The position numbers and the translations under genes are program-made. Shown piece after piece: positions 1 through 10,536 of a stretch of DNA of 36,199 bases (positions are counted from its first letter, which is position 1; every line of letters starts with the position of its first letter). Location: positions 4,794-40,992 of the forward strand of contig MNCI01000119.1 in NCBI GenBank assembly GCA_015680685.1, written 5' to 3'. Below the pieces are notes generated by a model, which did no database searches, was not told where the DNA came from, and saw only the letters and a list, made by a program, of their open reading frames with translations. Origin of the DNA: Gnetum montanum (lineage: Eukaryota > Streptophyta > Gnetopsida > Gnetales > Gnetaceae).

Positions 1-713
1 TGGTTATGCCCAGATGTGAAAGGAGAGTGTGAATGGTGAGATGAAGGAGAAGAGGAAGGGGATCCATCACCATGGCGATGTTTCTTACCTTCTCTTCGGC
101 TGCTTTGACCTCGATCGTTGTAACGATCTAAGTGTCTATCCTTAACGTGAGTGGTTGTTCCTGCCATGAAAAGTTGGTGTTCACAGGGATCAGAGCCCGT
201 AGCATGTACAGTTGATCGAAGGCTCTGATGCCTAACCTCTTCACCATCATGAGGAGGAGGAATATCATTTTTTAAGAAACTCGCTATGAGGGGTTCCTCG
301 TCTCCTATTTCACTAAGGACATGGGAAACCTTGCCCTTCAACAATGAGTGTTGGCTCTCCTGCCGTTCATCCCTCATACGTTGCAAAGCAGTGGGATGAT
401 AATCCCTTATATCATATTCTCCAGCAACGTATTCAGCGAATAGTTCTTGCATGTCAATCTGTGCTAGGGCACAGAAAAGCATGTTCAGAACAGATCGATC
501 TGGTGGTAAAACTATGTTACCAAACAAATCTCTCCAGCGCAACTGTTCATCCTGATGGAGGATAAAAGTGTAATCAGGAATATACTCATCGGGATAAGTA
601 TAAACTATCTTATATTGTTGAGGCACTGGCTGATCTTGGTTATGTTTTTTATGTTGCCAACTGTCTCTAGTATGATCCTTAGGTGGTGAGTTGTTCTTAT
701 GAGAAGAAGGCAT
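1..713 (-). CDS. gag: gag N-terminal part of element A (partial, open)
   Basis: The reading frame begins with ATG at 713-711 and stays open for 237 codons to the window edge, with no stop. The product starts MPSSHKNN. It includes VPQQYKIVY, DEYIPDYTFILHQDE and GNIVLPPDR, which match the degraded gag of element D (35040-34828) nearly word for word. It then becomes Ser/His/Arg-rich, ending in an SPSSSPSSHHSHS stretch like those before the gag core of D and B. The role would be the structural capsid polyprotein of virus-like particles. The start is supported by its place 120 bases after the primer site and by the similar MSSSH starts of C and D. This is the only gag here without a stop in the visible part, so A may be the youngest element. 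Confidence 0.8.
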   Translation of the reverse strand, partial: MPSSHKNNSPPKDHTRDSWQHKKHNQDQPVPQQYKIVYTYPDEYIPDYTFILHQDEQLRWRDLFGNIVLPPDRSVLNMLFCALAQIDMQELFAEYVAGEYDIRDYHPTALQRMRDERQESQHSLLKGKVSHVLSEIGDEEPLIASFLKNDIPPPHDGEEVRHQSLRSTVHATGSDPCEHQLFMAGTTTHVKDRHLDRYNDRGQSSRREGKKHRHGDGSPSSSPSSHHSHSPFTSGHN

Positions 714-833
714 TTTTATTGGTGTGCTAATCACCGTTATAATATTTTTCTTTTGATTAACCTGAAGGTTCATTAAGGCTCACAATGATGTGAGTGATAT
801 CCCTTATGTCCTATTAGGCGCACAAACACTTAG

Positions 834-851
834 TCCCCGGCAATGGCGCCT
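834..851 (-). promoter_or_regulatory. Primer-binding site of element A (tRNA-Asp type)
   Basis: Read on the minus strand, this 18-mer differs at two positions from TGGCGCCGTTGCCGGGGA, the complement of the 3' end of plant tRNA-Asp. One spacer base separates it from the LTR end at 853. It would prime minus-strand cDNA synthesis. Confidence 0.85.
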
Positions 852-852
852 A

Positions 853-1751
853 TGATGAGTGGTGAGGTACCCCTACACTCAACCATACGAAACGAGCGTC
901 GCACGTGCGATCCGGTCAAACTTCACAGACTAATTGCCTAAACGCCCCATGGAACACTTGGTGTTAATCATTCGTTGTCTTCCCAGACTTACTTGTTGTT
1001 GTCACAGTTTATGGTTAAGGAAGTCCGAGGTATATGATTTTTTTGGTCTTTTCAGGTTTATCTCCTATGCTAAAGGGTGAAGGGTTGAGAGAACTAACTA
1101 CTCTAACTAATGTCCTAAGTCTAAATTAACTAGCGTCAACATCCATTCCCACTTACCGTACACACCCTGAACTGTGCAACTGTGGCTACCAAATGCTAAT
1201 CATTACTGGGATTACCACACGTAACGCACGTGCTCGAAGCGATCGTACTAAGGCACCTAACTAGCCTAAGTGTGACAAGCAGCCAANNTGCTAGGAAAGC
1301 AATAAATAACATTAAATAAACCTATCCATGTACTGCAAGGTTTATCCACAAAGTTCGTCTTTATTGTCGTACACAACTTGCGTTCAGGTACAAAGCTGCT
1401 CGAATAAAGAACCATTCACTTGGGGGACTCCTACTGCGAGCACATGGAAAATATTGTATCTCTGGGGTGATCAATCCGCCAAAGCTTCGCTACTTCTAAC
1501 CTCTATATGGAAATGAGGGGAGTGCATATCGCATCTCATCAATCTTGCTCGAATAAGGATCCGTACAATCCTTGAGTCCTATTGTAGGCACTTAGAAAAT
1601 ATTTTAACTCTGATTGGAAAAAACTACAAGAACTCAACTAAGCTATTGACTATTCAATGCCATAAATGTGGTGGGTACACGCATTTATATAGGTAGACTT
1701 AGATGCCACATTGATGCATATGCGTCAACGCAACCCAATGATGATTCATCA
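853..1751 (-). repeat. 5' LTR of element A
   Basis: The 899-bp LTR starts (minus strand) with TGATGAATC at 1751 and ends with CTCATCA at 853. The ends are inverted repeats of each other, as in B, C and D. A TATATAAA promoter box lies on the minus strand at 1691-1684, only about 60 bp into the LTR. U3 before it holds a GTTGACGCATATGCATCAA motif unlike the U3 motifs of the other elements. Two ambiguous bases (N) lie at 1287-1288. Confidence 0.85.
1287..1288. other. Two ambiguous bases (NN)
   Basis: Unresolved bases inside the LTR of element A. They suggest an assembly join or low-quality site in repeat sequence. Confidence 0.95.
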
Positions 1752-1756
1752 ACTAA

Positions 1757-2982
1757 CAATTCAATTGGCAAGCTCATTCAATCTTACACAAAAAATTATA
1801 CCAAAATCTAATCAATTCCAAGTTTATGAAATCAAAATATAAGAAGGGATAAAAATAAAGCAACACTGCTTTTATAGATTTGGTGTTGAAGGCCTCCATT
1901 TGATGATTGTTTGTATTTAAAGATTTTAGTCTTCCTTTGACCAAATTTTTCTTTCTTCATATTATTGCAACAAGAAATTCATATAGATATTCACCTTCAA
2001 TTCCATGCTAAAAATTTGTGTATTTTGGTATTTGTATCTTATAAATCATGTTTCAACATTATCTAATAAGAGCATAGCTTCATTGGTAACCCTCTTACTA
2101 GTTGCAAGTTTGTAATAATTTGGTGGGGTGTTGGAACCTTGAAATAATTGTAATATAAGTATACCTCAAGGTATATAACTCAACATTGCTCACCAAAATT
2201 GAACCCATGACCTAAAGTTTTCAAATCAAAAGTCTTTCCACTAGGCTAACACCTCATTATAATGAATCATTATATTCTTATAATAATATGTGGACACTAA
2301 AGTTATGGTTGAAACTTGGGGTATAGAGAAGGAGTGCTTTAAATGACTCATTACAAGGATTCATTATGCTCTTACTATAATTTATAAATATTAAGTTTGA
2401 GCCCTTGAATGAAGTTAATTAGTCCTTGCTTCTTTTGTTTCATATTTGAGTTTGGTAGCTTCCTACAATTATGTGTTTAGTGTTATATGTTCTCTCAAAT
2501 AGCTAATTGTGAAGTTTCCTAACCCTTAAAAAGATTTTTTTCCCAATGCTATAACTTTATTAATGGCTTTTCCTAAAAAAATTACAATGGGTCAATCTTT
2601 GGATATTAAAGTCAAGAGTGAAAGTTGAAGGATGGGAAAGAAGCAATAGTGAGTATCATGTTTTTAGCAAAATTTTTCTTTAATAATATAACTTTATCAA
2701 AGCCTTTTCTTACTATTCTAAGATTTATAGAAGTTTATAACCCACTACTACTTTGTAAAATCGAACCTATGACATGTGCTACCAAGCCAAGTCCCATCTC
2801 ATTGTTGAGTATCTTCTTTTATAACCTGTGCACAGAAAGAATTAGCGTTTAACTTGGATGGATAACCGTACATCCTGAAAAATTTAGAGTCTGTGAGAAG
2901 TCCAGACCTGTTAGCAAGCAACGGCCGCGATCCCATACATAGAATTTGCAGAGTACATAGGTCGTGATTGCAGAGCCCAAAC
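1757..2982. other. Intergenic stretch upstream of the host gene
   Basis: AT-rich DNA without a supported gene. It contains one SINE copy (2122-2255). The final ~120 bp is less AT-rich and probably includes the 5' UTR and core promoter of the gene at 2983, but no convincing TATA box is visible there. Confidence 0.5.
2122..2255 (-). mobile_element. tRNA-derived SINE, family 2, copy 1
   Basis: On the minus strand, from about 2255, there is a clear RNA polymerase III A box, TAGCCTAGTGG (2248-2238), and a B box, GGTTCAATT (2205-2197), about 40 bases apart. The downstream body ends near CAAGGTTCCAACACCCCA. A second copy with the same body and 3' end is on the plus strand at about 27650-27782, which supports a dispersed SINE. 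No clear poly-A tail or target duplication was found. Confidence 0.7.
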
Positions 2983-4513
2983 ATGGCAGATCATCCGAAT
3001 CAGTCTCTCTTGCAATTCCTTAATCAAATGTTGAATCAGGTAACTGTTCTATTAGGATCAAAATTTTCATGACTTGGGCTCATTATGAGTTCGCCTTAAA
3101 AACAACTGATTTTTCCTGCTCGATAGTTTTCAACGGTTCTAGCTCTTTGTCAAGTCCACCTACGCCCCATTAGTAAGTCTCCAAATATCATCACTTCCAT
3201 TTTGTTTTTGCTCTCTTTATTGCATCCTGGGCAGAACTGGCAATTTCGGATTGAATATCCTTTATCGGAGAAACATTAGAGACTGTTACCAGTATGTGAT
3301 TGTTAATTCGGCAGAATTTCGAAAATTCATTTGAAGAATTTATTGCCTTTTGGTCATGGATTTTGACCATGAGCATCAACGTATTTATCATGCGTCTTTG
3401 AGCTTCGAAGCTGTTGATTTACACGTTCAATTTCTAAAATTACAGTTAAAATTTTCCCTTGCAGGTTGAAGCTGAAAGTAACAGTCCTGATATTGAATTG
3501 AGGGAAAAAATTAGGGCTCTGGAATTAGAGATTAATAAAGTTCCTTCAGTATCTTCACAGCCACCAGATGAGGTAGAGTCCTACGTTCTCTTTTTTCTAA
3601 GGTTTCTATTTCATTTTGCATTAATGTTTTATATTTTCATTTTTGGTTAGAGCTTTTATTTAAGGGACCATCACTTGGAAGACCTGGGTTCGAGTCTGAA
3701 AAGAGATTAGGCTTTTGCTTATCCACTCCCCCTGGGACCCTGCCTTGGTGGGATGAGCATTGAGCCTCTGGGTGATAATCCTTTTAGAGCTTTTATTTAC
3801 TATTGAGTAGTGTATAGAATTGTTAATTTACTATTGAGTAGTGTATAGAATTGTTAACTTTCTGTTACTGCTTCACACAGACTTTGAATTTTTGTTTTGC
3901 CACTGTTTTGGAATCCTTTGCTCATTCAATGTGTAATTTCTATACTATTATATATCCAGTGGAGTTTGAAATTATTTTCTTTTGCGGCTTTATTGAGATA
4001 TTCAATATTCTGTCCCTTTTCAACCTTAACAGATTGTTGAAAGTATCATATTTTGGTTTTTCTAAAAGTGAGTTTGCTTTGATTTCATAGTACACGTGTA
4101 GGAAGTTTCTTGTCTTATATACAAGGCAAATATATTTCGAATTTTCCTTTTATTAAGTTTTGTAGGGAAATTATTGCCTTCTTAAATTTCATTACAATCT
4201 TGAATTAAAGTTAACATTTTTTTTTTAATCTTTAGTCATGGTTGCAGCTTCCTTTACATTGTTTTCTGATGTGAAATTTGTCCTTTTCTATCGCGTATTG
4301 CAGCTTGAAATTGCTAAGAAGCTTGATGAAATGTCAGCTAAGCTAGATTCATTAGAGGATTTGTTGGCCTCTTCTTCTTCTGAAAGTGTACAAGCACAAA
4401 ATATCTTAGGTAGAAATGCTGATCTATGGATGCCTGCCATAATTGCCACTGCAGAGGAGCGTAAAAACTCTCCTGTAAATAATCCTTCTATGCAAAATGG
4501 CTCAGCCAAATGA
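2983..4513 (+). CDS. Three-exon host gene, 124-residue protein of unknown function
   Basis: The exons are 2983-3039, 3465-3572 and 4304-4513. Introns (3040-3464 and 3573-4303) begin with GTAACT and GTAGAG, end with GCAG and TTGCAG, and are both phase 0. The spliced ORF encodes 19+36+69 = 124 residues with no break. It starts MADHPNQSLLQFLNQMLNQ. The middle is rich in charged and Leu/Ile residues (ELREKIRALELEINK), suggesting a helical or coiled-coil stretch, followed by a PPDE linker and a second helical stretch (LEIAKKLDEMSAKLDSLEDLL). Near the C-terminus is ADLWMPAIIATAEER, which looks like the most constrained part. There is no signal peptide or membrane segment. The overall pattern is that of a small conserved plant protein, but I cannot name its function. 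The ATG is in good context (ACATGG), and exon 1 is too short for an ORF scan. It is the only intact host gene here. Confidence 0.8.
3647..3799 (+). mobile_element. tRNA-derived SINE, family 1, inside intron 2, with target duplications
   Basis: An insert of about 121 bp (3663-3783) is flanked by perfect 16-bp direct repeats, TTAGAGCTTTTATTTA, at 3647-3662 and 3784-3799. It carries a B-box-like GGTTCGAGTC near 3687-3697 after a CATCACTTGG arm-like segment, but no separate full A box, so the head looks 5'-truncated. The body (AGATTAGGCTTTTGCTTAT ... GATAATCCTT) matches the minus-strand SINE at 27197-27302. The orientation equals that of the host gene, and the insert lies well inside the intron. 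Confidence 0.8.
3796..3857. repeat. Perfect 31-bp tandem duplication in intron 2
   Basis: The 31-bp unit at 3796-3826 is repeated exactly at 3827-3857. The first copy overlaps the last four bases of the right SINE target duplication, so it may have arisen during or after the insertion. Confidence 0.9.
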
Positions 4514-4549
4514 TCTTTATATTGTAATGCTGTAGTGCTTGTTTGTATG

Positions 4550-4555
4550 AATAAA
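4550..4555 (+). terminator. Polyadenylation signal of the host gene
   Basis: AATAAA lies 37 bases after the TGA stop of the 124-residue ORF, in a T-rich 3' UTR. Confidence 0.6.
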
Positions 4556-6830
4556 CTTGTCATGATCTTTTGATTTCAGGCACATGTTATTTGAGGCCTG
4601 TAATGGTAAATTGGTGATTCATGAGATGGCATTTTCCTGCAGTTGGAAAATATGGTATTTGCCTTAAGATTAGAGGTAATATGGCCATTGTCAGTGTGTT
4701 TCCAAATGGATTTATGTCAACAGAATTTAACTATTTTGCATATGAATTTTTATTCATTCTCGTAATATTTTAGAGTAAAATGAAATAAAGTCTTGTTCAG
4801 GGAAGCAATGGACCTGTGTTAGGAAAAGTTTCTCTGTTTTGAAATAAAGGGCATCACTAAATTACATGTTGCAGTGGTATTATTTCAGATTCAAAATTGC
4901 TTTTATGTAAATGTGCTACCTTACGTGCAGCTTTGTTCAATATAAGGAACATAGCAGCCATTAGTTAGGAGTAACATTTGCAATATGATAGAAGTTTGCC
5001 TGTGAGACGTTGCAGGAGAATTACACTCTCTTGAAACTTTTCGGTTTAAGTCTGTCTTGCATGGGTAATGCTTTCTAATGCTCTTTCAAAAATTTATGAA
5101 TGAAAATATGTTTCCCTGTGTATCATCCATAGCTTGCATATTTTTAGCTTGCATATTTTTGCTTTGTAATACATTTTAAATCATACTAGATTCATGATCA
5201 GCTGCAATTGATTCCTCAAGAGCTAGAGAAAGAGTGTTTTCCGTTCTCAAATATTCCCAGATTACATGTTTTCAGAGCATAACATTTAATTTTTTGATTA
5301 ACCCTGTTGTGTTTTCATAACTTCCTGTTAACTTCTAGCATAAATTGAAAATGGTTTATTTCAAGTTAGACAAGTGCATGTTTGTTTAATTCATATATAC
5401 AATTTTTTTACCCTTTTGTCCAAATGCTTAAGAATTATTTGTAGATGGAGAAATTAAGATCATAACTTAGAGGATGACCAATAAGTTGGACATTTGAGCC
5501 ATTGGCTTCATGCAGGACGAGATTGCTGGGGGGTATATATGACAAGATTTCTCTTGCAGCTCTAACCATGTGCAGTGGTACCTGAATGGTAAATTATGAT
5601 GGTTACTATGCAAGCATCCAGTTTAAACTCACCTAGTGTATTCGAAGGTGAAAATCCAATTGATCCCCTTTGTTGATTGCTTATGAACTAGTGCTAACAA
5701 CTTTTAACGTGTGGATGCTAAACTAAGTTAATCTGAGTAGAAGTGTTGGGGGGGAAGTTACTTTGTTTTCCAGCTTTGCGGTGGTCACAGGTACACATGT
5801 TTGTTCTTTTGCTAAATATCTGAAGTCACTTGAATGAAGTCGTGATTATCAAAAGGGGATAGTAAAACTTTTGCAAAAAATTGCATTTGAACATAAATAC
5901 AGTTTAACATCTATTACATGAAGACATAGTTAAAGAATTTTTATCCCGAGCTTCCTTATCACAGAAATTGGCCCCCTTAAAGTATATACAATTCATTCTT
6001 TCAAAGAAATGATTTCAACATATTTGGTTACAGCTGAGGAAAATTAATTCATTTCAAGGAAATGGTTTCAAAATATTTGGCTACAGTAGTGGAAATGTAA
6101 CGTCATTTTATAGATTGGAGTCATCACTCCAGCCTTAATGGTTGCTCTACTCAGTAAGTGGGTTTGAGGGTTAGTAGATGAATAAAAGTTTAACCTCCTT
6201 GATTAACCTCTTTTTGAACGATTGCATTTAGGCTTGAACCAAGATCATTTTATCGATATAGGACGATAGAAACTGTAGTTTATATATATATATATAACGC
6301 TTCCGATGTTATATTTTAGCTGCTTCATAATTGGCAAGGCAAAAGGAATGCAAGGTGAGAATCTACTATTAATTTATTTAATAATAAATTATTAAATTTA
6401 CTGTACTAAAATTTGGCATTTCAAATATTTTAAAACACCATACAAGGGAATGTGATAGAACATCCGGTCTTTTGAAAAATAGTTGTATTCATAAACTCTT
6501 TTCATTAAATTATTAAGTTTTCTCATGCTAGCTTTTTTATGCATCAAAGAGATCTCTAATAATCATCATGATGTAATAAAATGGTTGACGGTTACAAGTA
6601 AATAGTAGTCAGGTATCATCCTAATGAAATTCATTACCTTATTTAATGACCACCTATTTAGAAGTGTTAAAATCTATGTTCAAAACCTTCCTTTTGCTAC
6701 CTAAGAATTTTAAAAACAAGAGCTTAAGTAAAATATGATAAATTAGAATATATTTGCATCAATGTTTACTCTTGGATATAAGATATTGTTCTAGAATCAC
6801 AAGCACCTTAAATTAAATACTTGTATTTAT
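4556..6830. other. Intergenic DNA without a recognised gene
   Basis: AT-rich sequence with no long ORF and no element I can name. It holds a short direct repeat of AGCTTGCATATTTTT near 5134-5164 and a (TA)n tract near 6281-6297. The first part may be an extended 3' UTR of the upstream gene. Confidence 0.5.
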
Positions 6831-7433
6831 TATCATCATCATCATCTTAGCCTTGTCCCAACAAAATGGATCAGCTACATAAGATCTCTTTTTTCATTCA
6901 CCTCTAACAAGAGCTAGATCCTTGTTTATTTGCAATCTTTTTAGATCATCTTCAATTGTTTTTTCCTTTGCTTTTTTTTTTTTTTTTGGTTTTCCTTTTA
7001 GTGGCAACTCTTTTTAATAAATTCATTATTTGGTATTATTTGCATATGCCTAAATTTTAATGTCTAGATTGTGCAATTTAGTTCTTCATGTAACATTCAA
7101 CATACATTTAAACATTTACATTTTGCTACATTGATTTGTTGTTCATGCCTCTTCTGTATTACTCAACAGTTAACACTATATAGGATAGCAAGTCTATTTA
7201 TTGTTATATAAAATTTTTCTTTTAGTTTTATTTGGATTTTTTATCTCATAAAACACCGCTAGCTTGTGTACATTTTGACCAACTTGCATCAATCCTATTT
7301 CTTGTATCTTTATTAATTTCACCATCTTATTGGAGTATTGATCTTAGGTAGCAAAACTATTTTTAGCCTTGAATTGCGACTTCTATTTCATCTCTCATTA
7401 TGCTTTTTATTGAAATTATATTCCATATATTTC
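6831..7433 (-). mobile_element. RTE-type LINE, 3' end of reverse transcriptase ORF and tail
   Basis: On the minus strand, conceptual translation with frameshifts gives pieces typical of the end of plant RTE polymerase: FCYLRSILQ (7356-7330; family FRYLGSI), then a GVLCDKK segment, then TIEDDLKRLQINKDLALV near 6960-6905. After the ORF end comes the RTE 3' tail (CCATTTTGTTGGGACAAGGC) and a (GAT)n simple repeat at 6833-6848. Frames are broken and a T-run interrupts the sequence near 6971-6987, so it is dead. Element B inserted at 7434 cuts off the part further 5'. Confidence 0.75.
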
Positions 7434-7438
7434 ACTTC
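7434..7438. repeat. Left target-site duplication of element B (ACTTC)
   Basis: ACTTC directly precedes the LTR start at 7439 and recurs exactly at 27016-27020, directly after the last LTR of B. Confidence 0.85.
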
Positions 7439-8236
7439 TGATGAATCATGGTTTGCAAGGCCTCGATATTGAGTACACGATATCGTGGCCTGGATATGAT
7501 ATCATATACGCGATATCATGATTCCTGTGTTAGCCTATAAATACAACACTCAGGTGCACAATGAGAGAATTTTTGGAGAGTTAGAAGTTCTTTTCTTTTG
7601 GCACTTTAGTTTTTAGTTTCTTTCTTTCAAGCTAGTTATTCTCAGTGCATGCACGCAGTGTGATGTTTGTAATTGTATGGCACCTTTGTTCGAATATGAC
7701 ATACTTGAACACGTGCATGACTAACAATAAAGATCGAGATTACTTTCACCACTACAACATTCACTTAGGTTAATTTCGTTGTTTAATTATTGAATGCCTT
7801 CTTTAGTTAACAGTTGATTTGTTGTTATTTACTTTTCCTATCTTGAATTGGAATGTGTACTCCTTAATCACGAGCATTTAAGTGCAAATACTTAGCACGC
7901 CGAGCAATAATCCCATGAAGTCCAAGACGTGTATAGACGGTTAAGGACGAATACCATCACCATAGGCTAATTTAGGTTTTACTTCCATTATTAGTTTAAT
8001 CAATTTACCTTTTCTATTATCAGGAGTAATATAGAAATAGGACAACATCATATGCCTCACTCTGGACTAAACCATACGTGACAAAACTACTACTAGTCTA
8101 GGTGGGAAGACAATGAACTACGATCAGCATATAATTGTCTAGGTGCCACAACTACTCCATCCACGAAGTTTGACCGGATTGTACATACATGCTCATATTC
8201 GTATAGTTGAGTGTAGGGGTACCTCGCTACTCATCA
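7439..8236 (+). repeat. 5' LTR of element B
   Basis: The 798-bp LTR starts TGATGAATC and ends CTCATCA. U3 contains several GATATC and CGATAT repeats at 7464-7519, and a TATAAATA box lies at 7536-7543. The last ~310 bp aligns with 26724-27015 at roughly 90% by eye, mostly with transition differences. Confidence 0.85.
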
Positions 8237-8237
8237 T

Positions 8238-8255
8238 TGGCGCCGTTGCCAAGGA
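8238..8255 (+). promoter_or_regulatory. Primer-binding site of element B (tRNA-Asp type)
   Basis: TGGCGCCGTTGCCAAGGA follows the LTR by one base and differs from the tRNA-Asp complement only by GG to AA at positions 14-15. Confidence 0.9.
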
Positions 8256-8361
8256 TGGTGCTAGTTATCTAGATTAGTTATATTGCACAAGATTGCTGTA
8301 AAAGGGTATTAATGATATATCTTTTGAGAAGTATTCAAACACACACCATGAATCAACAACA

Positions 8362-10536
8362 ATGTCTCACTCATGTGGAAATGATTATGAACCGTATAGC
8401 ACACCTATTCATTGGAGAACTAATGAATTATACAATAAAGAAGATTGGAGTGATCCACCTTATAAAGGGGTTTTTCACTTAAGGCAGAAAATCTTTAAGA
8501 AGATGACATTAGTCCTAAACTAGGAGAGGACTCAAGGCCTAAGACCTCCTTGTTACTTAGAAATGATAAACCAAGGGATTGTGAGGAACATTATAGAAGC
8601 CATGGCTATCCTACCAGTTCCTCCTTTTCATCTCCTTCCTCAACTTCAATGTCTAGTTCTGATGAAGATGAACATAGGTATAGGGATAGAGCTCCACAAA
8701 AGGGTTAGACTAAAAGTAAAAATTGAACCCATAGACACACTCAAGGTCATCAACATGAACACAAGTCCCATCATCACCAATAATCAAATAGAGATTTTAA
8801 TCACAACTTGTCTAATGATGATAAACCCCCTGTTAGTCCCTAAAAGCCTAATGCACATCACAGAGGCCGTTAAGATATCTCACAGGCATCACAAGAAGAG
8901 TCAACTACCTAAGCTTAACTTGAATAACATTCCAAAATTTGTAGGAGGCTATGATGTAGATCCGCAACATCATTTACAAGCCTTCCATGATGCTTGTGTG
9001 GTCAACAATGTGGACAGTAAACGACAAAAGCTTAAGCTCTTTCCTAGTACACAAATTGATAAAGATGAAGTGTGGTATAGATCATTGGAATCAAATTCAA
9101 TCAGACGATGGTCAACCATGTTGGAACTTTTTACTAAAAGATATCACACCTATGCGCAAGTGTTCACCTTGAGGAGAAAAATCTAAAGATGGAAACAAAA
9201 ATAACAGGAACGCATGGACATGGCCTTAGATAGATACTATGTCTTACTAAATAAACCAGGCCATAGGTTCTCCAAGAAAGAGCAAATACTCCACATTATA
9301 GATGGGCTTAGCAATGAAACAAGGGTGAACCTTGGAAAGCATGCCCGAGGACAACTATATAAGCTCCAAGGCCACTAGGTCAAAGAACTAATAGAGCATT
9401 TGGCAAAAGAAGAGAGAGAAATATCTAAATGGGAGAATGCCAAAGCATTTGAGCGGGACCCAACTCTAGAAACAACAAGGGTCCAAAACTACAATGAAGA
9501 GGAAACAACCAATTCTAAAAGGGTGATACAATCCCAACCTTTTCCAGTACAAAAATCAATAGATGAAATTGAGGCAAACCATAACAAGATAACCATATGG
9601 ACAAATGAACAAAGTGTGAACTTAGAAGATACTATTGGGGAGAGGGTCATCCAAAATAAACCTAGCAATCAAAACAAACAGAGGGTACATAAATTAGAAA
9701 TAGTTAAGAACATTGTTCGAAAACCTAGGAGAATGGCTAAGCGTAACAAGGCCAAAGGCTCAACTATAGATAATGAGGATGGATGTGATGTTTATTTATA
9801 TGACCATCCAAAGGATCATTGCCTAGTCTTGTCACATCTATATGAACATTGGGCAAGGAAGTTGCATCCAAAATTCGCACAAAGGTATCAGTTTAGGCAC
9901 ATCCCTATTCCAGAAGGTAATTATGGACAACCCCATAACCCATTGTACTATCCTGAGGGGAGCTATTACCAACCTCAACACTTTGCTCCACCATAGTGGC
10001 AAAACTCACAGGCGTGGGGAAGGCCACCATCTAGCGAACCACATCCTCCCTGTTTGCCAAAGCAAAATGCCTACTATGCTCAACATCTTGTTTCTCCAAC
10101 TAGTTCTAAATCCTCTACTTCCAATCATCATTATCACTCTCTTGAGTACCATCGACCCATATCTTCTCCTGAGGGATCACCACCTCATACTTCTCACACT
10201 TCTCCTCATCCTCGGTATTTTCATCCTTTACCTCCTTCTACACTACCATCAAATGTATCGGATGGTTCCACACCACCGTGCCAACCAATGGATGTAACTT
10301 GTGCTGCTGCTATTAATGAAAGTAGGTTCCCTCCACAACATTGGAAGCACCTCTTCTTTAGGCATGACCATAAGAAAAAGAATCACACTTCCGAACCTAC
10401 TTCACCTTCTAAACCAGCCCAAGGAAAACCTAGTGTCACATCTTCCTTAGCTCCATCAATAGCCCCTGTCACTATATCCAGGCCTCCACCTCACACTCCA
10501 ACATCCACACAATCCAATGAATTTTCACCAATGTGA
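8362..10536 (+). pseudogene. gag: gag of element B, broken
   Basis: The likely start is ATG at 8362 (MSHSCGND), with a first stop at 8521 followed by frameshifts. The gag core (8890-9186) contains LNNIPKFVGGYDVDPQHHL, LKLFP and WYRSLESNSIRRWSTMLELF, the usual Retrotrans_gag pattern. It continues in one frame (9187-10536) with several stops: an alpha-helical part, a basic stretch, GCDVYLYDHPKDHC (a zinc-knuckle-like motif whose second Cys is replaced by Tyr), and a long Pro/Ser/His-rich tail. The N-terminal HQDE block present in A, C and D is absent, so B belongs to a diverged subfamily. The product would have formed the particle shell. Confidence 0.8.

Larger units (their letters stand above)
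1..1751 (-). mobile_element. LTR retrotransposon A, 5' part, cut by the window edge
   Basis: Minus-strand Ty3/gypsy-type element. Reading leftward it has a 5' LTR (1751-853), a primer-binding site (851-834), a 120-base leader and a gag ORF starting at 713 that runs out of the window. The pol region and 3' LTR must lie to the left. LTR ends (TGATGA...CTCATCA) and primer site match elements B, C and D. The five bases after the LTR, ACTAA at 1752-1756, are the expected target duplication, but its partner is outside. Confidence 0.85.

Noticed and set aside
344-565. 73-codon plus-strand ORF near the window start
   Set aside because: It is antisense to the open gag frame of element A and has no independent support.
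2740-2800. Third tRNA-like segment on the minus strand (GGTTCGATTTT with TTGGCTTGGTAGC upstream)
   Set aside because: The A box is poor, the body matches neither SINE family and no duplications are seen. It may be a decayed SINE but is not supportable.
3663-3783. Possible tRNA gene in intron 2 (GGTTCGAGTC)
   Set aside because: No cloverleaf can be formed and no complete A box is present; flanking duplications and a second copy show a SINE.
9842-10297. 151-codon Leu-rich ORF
   Set aside because: It overlaps the in-frame Pro/Ser-rich gag tail of B and has no family features.
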